Source: JAPLJC01 sp963697965 | GTDB lineage: Bacteria > Desulfobacterota > Desulfobaccia > Desulfobaccales > 0-14-0-80-60-11 | Assembly: GCA_963697965.1 (NCBI GenBank) | Contig: OY969108.1 | Coordinates: 62,001-126,000 of the forward strand | Reading direction: 5' to 3' | DNA: 64,000 nt | Shown: positions 58,401-64,000 of the stretch, piece after piece | Layout: the number at the start of each line of letters is the position of its first letter | Position numbering within the stretch: the stretch's first letter is position 1 | The notes under the pieces: model-generated | What the model saw: only the letters and a program-made list of their open reading frames with translations | Database searches by the model: none | Told to the model about the DNA's origin: nothing | Position numbers and translations under genes: made by a program

Positions 58401-61400
58401 GCAGCAGGGCCACCTGGCTGTGCGTCCAGGCCAGATCAAAGACGCGGTCCGCCAGACGCCGATCCTGGTATTTCTCCACCAGACCCAGGCATGACTCGCG
58501 GGTTTCGCCGATACCGGAGACAATATTGACCGTTACCGATTTTTCCGGATCGAGCACCAGCCGGTACCGGATGGCGACAATCGGATCCAGCACTGGGCCC
58601 TCGCTTCCGGAGAGCGCCGCGGGACCGCGCATCGCTTGGGGATCGGCGGCGGTCCGGCCGCGGCCGATGAACTGCGAGCGGTCAGTCTCATAAGAGACTT
58701 CCCCGATGGCCGCCCCATGCACCGCCATCAGGTGAAACATCCATGGCGCCTGCTCGTCGCGCGAGCGGGGCCGGCGAGTGCAGAGGATCGCCTGCCGCTG
58801 GCGGATGATCTCGGTCTGAACAAAGAGATTGCTGAACGCCTGATGCAGTGTGTCCGCGGCAGGCGGCGCCAGGACTACTTCCGCGTAACTCGTGACGTCG
58901 ATCTCTCTCGGTGTCTGAGCGCGATTGGTAATGGTGATTCTGCGCACTTCGACGTCATCCTCGGGCGAAACCACGATCTCGGTATAGGCGTCAATGTCTT
59001 GTTGGCGGCAGCGGAACTCGGCTCGCCCTTCCGTGAAAATCGCCTCAAAATTCCCAGATCGCTTGAGGGTTGGCTGATAGGCGTTGGACCAGAACTCCCC
59101 GCTCGTCACGTCGCGGAGGTAACAGAAGGTGCCCCAGTTGTCGCAGGTAGCGTCTTCGCGCCAGCGGGTGACGGCGAGGTCCTTCCATTGACTGTAACCG
59201 CCGCCGGCGTTGGTGACCATCACATGATATCTGCCGTTTGACAACAACTGCACTTCTGGTATCGGCGTATCGGGGTTGTTGAAAACTCGCACCGGTGTCT
59301 CCGTAACGCTGGAAGTCGGTTGTGATCCGGTGATCTCATCGGCGGGCACATAGAACGTCGCGACTTTGGGGATGCGCTCCTGGAGTAACAACATGGTCGC
59401 CTGGAACAAAGGGTCCGACTCGAATCGCTTCTGCATCGGCCGGTCCAGGAGCAGATAGGCCAGAGAGAGGAAGATCATGGCCTGGTGATGGCTCATGAAG
59501 GACCGAACCACGGCGCTCGATTGTCCGCGTAACAGGCGCGAAGGAGTATAATCGATTGCTTCATAGAAGCCGAATTTTCCCTCAAACCCTGCAGCGGTCA
59601 GTTGCTCGAGGTTCAAGCAGGCCTTCTCGGGCGCCACCATCAGCGCCAGCGCCGAGGCATACGGGGCAATGACCAAATCCTCGGACAGTCCGCGCTGGAA
59701 TCCCAAGCCGGGCACGCCGAAAGCCCGGTACTGGTAGTTGAGATGAATATCGATGGCATTGTAACCGGATTCTGAAATGCCCCACGGCACGCCGCGCGTC
59801 TTGCCATACTCGATCTGCCTCTCCACCGCCATCTTACAGGTCTGGTCGAGCAACGTATTTTCGTAGGTCGGCATTACCAGGAGCGGCATGAGGTATTCGA
59901 ACATCGACCCGCTCCACGAAATGAGAAGCGATTCTCCCCCGACGGTAGTGAGGAGACGTCCCAGGGCAAACCAGCTCTCCTGCGGCAACTCTCCTTGAGC
60001 AATCCCCACGAAACTGGAAAATCTCGCTTCCGAAGCCAGCAGATCGTAGTAACTCGGGTCCAGCCGACGCTCACCCACGTGGTAGCCGATAGCCAATAGG
60101 TGACGCTCCTTGTCGAACAGGAAATCATACTCCATCCGGGCGAGTTCGCCTGATTGCAAGGCCAGCCGTTCAATAGCTGCAATCCTGGTTCCGGCCAGCC
60201 GGCTTGCCTTCGTGATGAGCCGTCGCAGCTTATCAAGCCACGCGCTTTCCCCGGGAATTACCTCCAACCCGAGTCGATCCTCGATTGCCGGCAGCAGATC
60301 TACCTCAAACTTGGCTAATTGGCGCAGCGTCGGGATTTCGCTGATAACCGGGAACTCGTTGAGTTTATCCAGGGAAGCCCGCGATAAGGTCCACGGAGCG
60401 AGAAACGTCAGCTCATCGAGGGCATCCCGGCACTGCCGGGCGAAGGCGCCTGCCCACCAGTTAACCTGGCCCTCGGAGCCGGGATCGAGGCTGCGGACCA
60501 AATCCTCGGCGGACGCCGCCAGCCGGCCGAGGCACAGCCGCGCCGCCGCCAGCGTGGTTGGCCGGGAATCACCTGCAGACGCCAGATCCTTCTGAAGTTG
60601 CGCCAGCGGGGCCGAAGTGACTCCTCCCGCCGCGTCCACGATAATCTTTAGGGTGTCACTCAGTCCGTCAAACCAGCGCTCGTCCAGGATCTTTTTATCG
60701 GGAAGTGCGAGCAGACCGGCTCGCAAGGTCAGCAGATGGCCCGCCAGGTTTCCACTGTCCACTGTGGAAATATAGATGGGCAACAGCGGCTGTAGAGACT
60801 GCGTGTCGTACCAGTTGCAGAAATGGCCTCGATGTCGTTCCAAAGCTGCCATCGTGTGAAGTGCATTCGCGGTGCGTTCGACGAGTCGTCCGGCCGAAAT
60901 GTAGCCGAAGTCGTAGGCGGCTAAATTCGCCAGGAGCGACAGTCCCATGTTGGTCGGCGAGGTGCGGTGGGCGACCCCGGCCACGGGATGCTCCTGATAG
61001 TAATCCGGCGGTAGCCAATGATCTTCCGGGCCGACGAAGGTCTCGAAGAACGCCCAGGTCTTTCGGGATATCTTCCGGAGGAAGAACGTCTGGTCGGCCG
61101 TCAATCTTGCGGCGCGGCGAGTGAGCGGTCGACTGATCCACCAGGCGATAGCCGGGGAGGCAAACCAGAGGCCCAGTATGGGCCCAGCCGCCGATAACAC
61201 GGCTGGCTTCGAAAACGCCAGGTAGATTGCCGCGGCTAAAGCGATCAGGGGGGCGATCCACATCGCCTGAAAGGAGGCGACGAGGTCCGAGCGGCCAGGG
61301 CGCTCCCGATAGCCCGACGGATTCCATTCGAGGAGTCGCTTGTGGGTAATCAGTATCCGGACGCCCGTGCGGATGATCGCATCCAGACTGAAAAATGCCT

Positions 61401-64000
61401 CATAGGGGAGACACACGAGCGTAAAGGCAGCCTGAGCGAAGTGTCGACCAGCCGTGCGTCCTATGGCAGTGAGGTGCTGGCCCAGAAGCACATCGCCATG
61501 CTTCTGGAACATTTCCAGCAGAGAGGTAAACACAGGAGGAATAAGGATAATGCCGATCACCGACAAGGTCCAAAACCAGGCTGACGACAAGACCGTCCAG
61601 CCCAGGAGCAACAGGAGCGTCAACGCCGCGGCCACGAGACTACGGCGCAGGTTGTCGAAAATCTTCCAGCGGGATAGCCCCGAGAGCGGATTCTTTTGAA
61701 GGTGTGGGCCTGGGCCGGGAACCCCTGGCAGCAGCCACCGGGCAATGTGCCAATCCCCGCGAATCCAACGGTAGCGGCGGCTCACGTCGGCGCTATAGCG
61801 AGAGGGGTATTCTTCGTATAACTGGACATCACTCAACAGCCCTGCCCGGGCGTAGCACCCTTCCAGAAGATCGTGGCTGAGAATCCGGTTTTCGGGGAAG
61901 CGCCCCTTGAGCGCCTGCTCGAACGCATCGACCTCATAGATTCCCTTGCCGATGAACGAGCCTTCATGGAACAGATCCTGGTAAACATCAGAGACGGCCT
62001 GGGTATACGGATCGATGCCCGGATCACTCCCCCAGAGTCGCGCATACCGCGACCGGTTCGTGCCGGGGAGGCTCACGGCCACGCGTGGCTGCAGGATGCC
62101 GTACCCCTCACAGACCCGCTGCTTGTCCTCGTCGAACCGCGCCCGGTTCAAGGGGTGCGCCATGGCTCCCGCCAGCTGCCACGCCGCGTCGCGGGGCAGT
62201 TGCGTATCGGTGTCCAGGGTGATCACGTACTTCACGTCCGGTAAGACTGCAGTCGCACCGACGACCACTGAGAAGCAATCCCTGGGGCCGCCGCGCAAAA
62301 AGGCATTCAGTTCCGCGAGCTTGCCTCGCTTGCGCTCGTAGCCCATCCAAATCCCCTCGCGGGGATTCCAGCGGCGCGGGCGATGAAAGAGGAAGAAAAT
62401 ATCGCCTTTGCTGCTCCGGTACTTTTCATTCAACTCTTCGATGCCCTGCCGGGCCAGATTCACCAGCGGCTCGTCCTCCGGCAGCGTCTCTGCGTGCGCA
62501 TCCAGAAAATCAGTGAGCAGGCCGAAGTGCAGGTTCGCGTCCCGATTTGCCAGGAACCGGACTTCCAGGGCCTCGATCAGAGCCGCGATGTTCTGAGGAC
62601 TCGTGAGCATGGTCGGGACCACCACGAGGGTGCTAAATTTCAGAGGAATTCCTTCGGAGAAGTCCAGGCGCGGCAGCGGCTGCGGCCTCACCAGCAATGT
62701 CGCCAGCCAGTTTACCAGGGCGACTGCCAGATGACTGGCGCCTAAGAGCGAGAGGACCCCGATCAGCCCGAGTATCCAACCGGATTGCCCGTCGGCCTGC
62801 GCCTTCGCCAGGAAGGCACTGGTAGTGATTGCCGTAACCAACATGATCGCGCCGACATACAGCAGCACAGGAAAGCGGCGGCTCACTCTGCAAAGCGCCT
62901 CCAAAGGGGAGCGGTGCAGTTCTACTGTCCCCTCGAGTTGCGCCAATCCCTTATCGATCAGGTAAAAGCCGACGTGTGCCGTGCGGTCGCCGCCGCCTTT
63001 ATTGGCCGCGCCCTCTCTGGCCAATTGGATCGCTTGGCGCGCCACCTGGCTTTCGGAGTGCCGGCTGCTCTTGGCGATCTCCTCGACGACATGGCGGTAG
63101 CGGTCCCGGGTGGGAAAATCCATCTTGCCATAGACCACCGCGGGATCCTGACGCAGGGTCTGCTCGACCACGCTCTGCGCCTCGACGAAAGTGCGCCAAT
63201 CCATGGCATCCAGGAAACGGAGGCTGCCGATGCTGTTGCTCAAGGAGACCTGATCGGCGGCCTGTTGTTGGTTTTCCGACTGCACCAACTCCTTGCTCGT
63301 CCACCCAGATTCGGCAAGGCGCTGCTCGATCCAGGTGAGCGGCAAGGCCAGCTCGGGCCCCTGCCCCTGCAACCGGCGCGTCAGTTCCGCCACAAAGGAA
63401 CTCACCAGCGGCGGATTCGACCGCGCCATATCTGCGATCACCAGAATCAGGCTCTTCGGGTCTTGCGCGGCGATTGCCGTCATCTGGTCCGCCCAATAGT
63501 CCGCGAGGTTTCGGTCGATCCTGTCGGTGGCGATCCGGGCCGCAACGCGTCGGAGATTTTCGATCAGGGCAAGGCGGAGCATGATGGGGATGGCCCACAA
63601 TTCACCTAACTTCAGGGCGGTGACGGTCTGGTAGGCGGCAATGAAACTGCTGAGAGCTTCCGGATCCACCCGGCCATCGCCGTGGGAGATCGTCTCCAGC
63701 GCTAGGTCATAAACCCGGGGGAGCCCGGCCGATGGGCCGGTTAGCAAGCGGGGTAGTTCTCGGCTGTAACCCTTGGGCAAATGCCTCTTGGCGGTGCGAA
63801 TCTGCTCTTCGATCAGATAAAAATTGTCGAGCAGCCATTCCCCGGCCGGGGTAATCCGGCGGTTTGCCTTGACCGCCTCAGTCAGCAGGTTGCGGACTCC
63901 AATGAGGATGGCTTTATTTTCAGCCAGCCGCGTCAGCAGCCGGCCCTGAGGACGTCCCGGGCTCAACTGGTGGGAGTCCGCCAGGGTCTTGCCATGCTGC
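55426..64000 (-). CDS. ndvB: Cyclic beta-1,2-glucan synthase, 5' end outside window
   Basis: Giant inner-membrane enzyme that primes, elongates, trims and cyclises beta-1,2-glucan. The minus-strand frame is open from 55426 to the window edge at 64000 (over 2850 residues), continuing above TTG 63964-63966 with HGKTLADSHQ, a family-typical N-terminal stretch, so the true start is outside. In order (numbered from 63966): N-terminal region with SPGRPQGRLLTRLAENKAIL, membrane helices (about 375-445), GT84 glycosyltransferase with TLDTDTQLP (about 582) and YRWIRGDWH (about 735), more membrane helices (about 785-860), a glucoamylase-like segment with HRTSPTNMGL (about 1000), and the C-terminal GH94 phosphorylase-like domain with GDWNDGMN (about 2525). 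All key motifs are intact. Products act in osmoadaptation or host interaction in alphaproteobacteria. Confidence 0.95.
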   Translation of the reverse strand, partial: QHGKTLADSHQLSPGRPQGRLLTRLAENKAILIGVRNLLTEAVKANRRITPAGEWLLDNFYLIEEQIRTAKRHLPKGYSRELPRLLTGPSAGLPRVYDLALETISHGDGRVDPEALSSFIAAYQTVTALKLGELWAIPIMLRLALIENLRRVAARIATDRIDRNLADYWADQMTAIAAQDPKSLILVIADMARSNPPLVSSFVAELTRRLQGQGPELALPLTWIEQRLAESGWTSKELVQSENQQQAADQVSLSNSIGSLRFLDAMDWRTFVEAQSVVEQTLRQDPAVVYGKMDFPTRDRYRHVVEEIAKSSRHSESQVARQAIQLAREGAANKGGGDRTAHVGFYLIDKGLAQLEGTVELHRSPLEALCRVSRRFPVLLYVGAIMLVTAITTSAFLAKAQADGQSGWILGLIGVLSLLGASHLAVALVNWLATLLVRPQPLPRLDFSEGIPLKFSTLVVVPTMLTSPQNIAALIEALEVRFLANRDANLHFGLLTDFLDAHAETLPEDEPLVNLARQGIEELNEKYRSSKGDIFFLFHRPRRWNPREGIWMGYERKRGKLAELNAFLRGGPRDCFSVVVGATAVLPDVKYVITLDTDTQLPRDAAWQLAGAMAHPLNRARFDEDKQRVCEGYGILQPRVAVSLPGTNRSRYARLWGSDPGIDPYTQAVSDVYQDLFHEGSFIGKGIYEVDAFEQALKGRFPENRILSHDLLEGCYARAGLLSDVQLYEEYPSRYSADVSRRYRWIRGDWHIARWLLPGVPGPGPHLQKNPLSGLSRWKIFDNLRRSLVAAALTLLLLLGWTVLSSAWFWTLSVIGIILIPPVFTSLLEMFQKHGDVLLGQHLTAIGRTAGRHFAQAAFTLVCLPYEAFFSLDAIIRTGVRILITHKRLLEWNPSGYRERPGRSDLVASFQAMWIAPLIALAAAIYLAFSKPAVLSAAGPILGLWFASPAIAWWISRPLTRRAARLTADQTFFLRKISRKTWAFFETFVGPEDHWLPPDYYQEHPVAGVAHRTSPTNMGLSLLANLAAYDFGYISAGRLVERTANALHTMAALERHRGHFCNWYDTQSLQPLLPIYISTVDSGNLAGHLLTLRAGLLALPDKKILDERWFDGLSDTLKIIVDAAGGVTSAPLAQLQKDLASAGDSRPTTLAAARLCLGRLAASAEDLVRSLDPGSEGQVNWWAGAFARQCRDALDELTFLAPWTLSRASLDKLNEFPVISEIPTLRQLAKFEVDLLPAIEDRLGLEVIPGESAWLDKLRRLITKASRLAGTRIAAIERLALQSGELARMEYDFLFDKERHLLAIGYHVGERRLDPSYYDLLASEARFSSFVGIAQGELPQESWFALGRLLTTVGGESLLISWSGSMFEYLMPLLVMPTYENTLLDQTCKMAVERQIEYGKTRGVPWGISESGYNAIDIHLNYQYRAFGVPGLGFQRGLSEDLVIAPYASALALMVAPEKACLNLEQLTAAGFEGKFGFYEAIDYTPSRLLRGQSSAVVRSFMSHHQAMIFLSLAYLLLDRPMQKRFESDPLFQATMLLLQERIPKVATFYVPADEITGSQPTSSVTETPVRVFNNPDTPIPEVQLLSNGRYHVMVTNAGGGYSQWKDLAVTRWREDATCDNWGTFCYLRDVTSGEFWSNAYQPTLKRSGNFEAIFTEGRAEFRCRQQDIDAYTEIVVSPEDDVEVRRITITNRAQTPREIDVTSYAEVVLAPPAADTLHQAFSNLFVQTEIIRQRQAILCTRRPRSRDEQAPWMFHLMAVHGAAIGEVSYETDRSQFIGRGRTAADPQAMRGPAALSGSEGPVLDPIVAIRYRLVLDPEKSVTVNIVSGIGETRESCLGLVEKYQDRRLADRVFDLAWTHSQVALLQINATDSDAQLYCRLASSVIYANDSLRADPSVLIKNRRGQSGLWGYSISGDIPIVLLQIEDPANIDLARQLIQAHAYWRLRGLAVDLMIWNEDHAGYRQLLHDQIMGLIAARGEASEIDRPGGIFVRPADQISEEDRILFQTVARAVITDSRGALEDQLNRRGQLEVTVPPLAPTRTHRGETPGTAELSRADLRFFNGLGGFTPDGREYVITTTDRQVTPAPWVNVLANPYFGTVISESGLAYTWSENAHEFRLTPWGNDPVSDASGEAFYLRDEETGHFWSPMPLPSRGALPYACRHGFGYSVFEHTEDGISSEVWVYVAQDVPIKFTVLKVRNVSGRSRRLSATGYLEWVLGDLRSKSAMHVITEVDLNSGALFARNPYNTEFSDRVAFFKVDAAIRTLSGDRTEFLGRNGTLRSPAAMSRLRLSGKVGAGLDPCAALQVPFELTAGQEREIVFMLGVGRDEDDARDLVQRFRGSTEARGALDAVWHYWNHTLGAVQVETPDESLNVLTNGWLLYQTLACRLWGRSGFYQSGGAFGFRDQLQDVMALIYAEPGLMREHLLLCASRQFPEGDVQHWWHPPLGRGVRTHCSDDYLWLPLATCRYVLNTGDTGVLAEPIHFVQGRPVNAEEDSYYDLPNRSQETASLYDHCVRAILRGLRFGKHGLPFMGSGDWNDGMNLVGEHGKGESVWLGFFLYEVLTRFTEVARTHGDVSFAERCVREAAGLRRNIKKHGWDGEWYRRAYFDDGSPLGSAGNPECRIDSIPQSWSVLSGAGDAAQARLAMEAVDHLLVRREQALIELLAPPFDKSDLNPGYIKGYLPGVRENGGQYTHAAIWVAMAFAALGDRARAWELLAMINPVNHASSPEGIAIYKVEPYVVAADVYALSPHIGRGGWTWYTGSAGWMYRLIVESLLGLRLEVDKLRFTPCLPADWPGFTMHYRFRETVYHITVQQGPAKDGETRVTLDGVDQHDDTIPLVDDHQEHYVEVWLLP

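Overview
The window is about 64 kb of GC-rich, gene-dense bacterial chromosome. Gene content points to an anaerobic or microaerophilic member of the Desulfobacterota (former Deltaproteobacteria), possibly close to Desulfobacca. Indicators are a stand-alone biotin carboxylase-transfer subunit beside malate dehydrogenase, a Wolinella/Bacillus-like sdhCAB, a sulfide:quinone reductase-like enzyme with a DUF1641 partner, a tungsten-type aldehyde:ferredoxin oxidoreductase, PAS-rich sensor kinases with sigma-54 regulators, and a kdpFABC operon behind a sigma-54-type promoter. The taxonomic call is inference from gene content only. No rRNA, tRNA or CRISPR was seen.

Layout: (1) 1-6.7 kb, C4 metabolism: oadA/pycB (cut by the window), an ABM-domain protein, mdh and sdhCAB, with sdhA carrying a one-base frameshift. 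(2) 7.2-13.8 kb, signalling: a NarL-type kinase/regulator pair, an NtrC-type kinase/regulator pair and a frameshifted archaemetzincin. (3) 14.2-17.3 kb, a candidate sulfur/redox module: a GcvH-like lipoyl protein divergent from an SQR-like flavoprotein and DUF1641. (4) 17.5-18.9 kb, an AT-rich islet with a HEPN-like protein and a broken membrane protein, flanked by mobile-element-like repeats. (5) 19.1-28.6 kb: an SDR, an outer-membrane protein, kdpC-B-A-F plus an extra tiny membrane ORF, and a PAS kinase. (6) 28.9-33.4 kb, a six-gene minus-strand run from dgt to an MBL hydrolase, including two unknown small genes. (7) 33.7-49.5 kb, housekeeping: xerC, hslVU, argD, argF, pcnB, pgpA, cinA, thpR, recA-alaS, a toxin-antitoxin pair, a broken DUF4160/DUF2442 pair and hypA. 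(8) 49.7-53.1 kb: a secreted hydrolase and an aldehyde:ferredoxin oxidoreductase with a small unknown partner. (9) 53.4-64 kb: a lipoprotein, an IS4-type transposase remnant, and a giant cyclic beta-1,2-glucan synthase (ndvB, running off the right edge) followed by a small probable sugar-binding-fold protein.

The intergenic spaces are unusual. They are packed with several families of dispersed palindromes and MITE-like elements, some bounded by a 14-bp inverted repeat that resembles an end of the IS4 remnant. Heptameric tandem repeats sit just upstream of hslU, thpR and recA. Five genes are broken by a frameshift or a stop codon (sdhA, archaemetzincin, a membrane protein, the IS4 transposase, DUF4160). 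Some of these may be assembly errors; others look like real decay.
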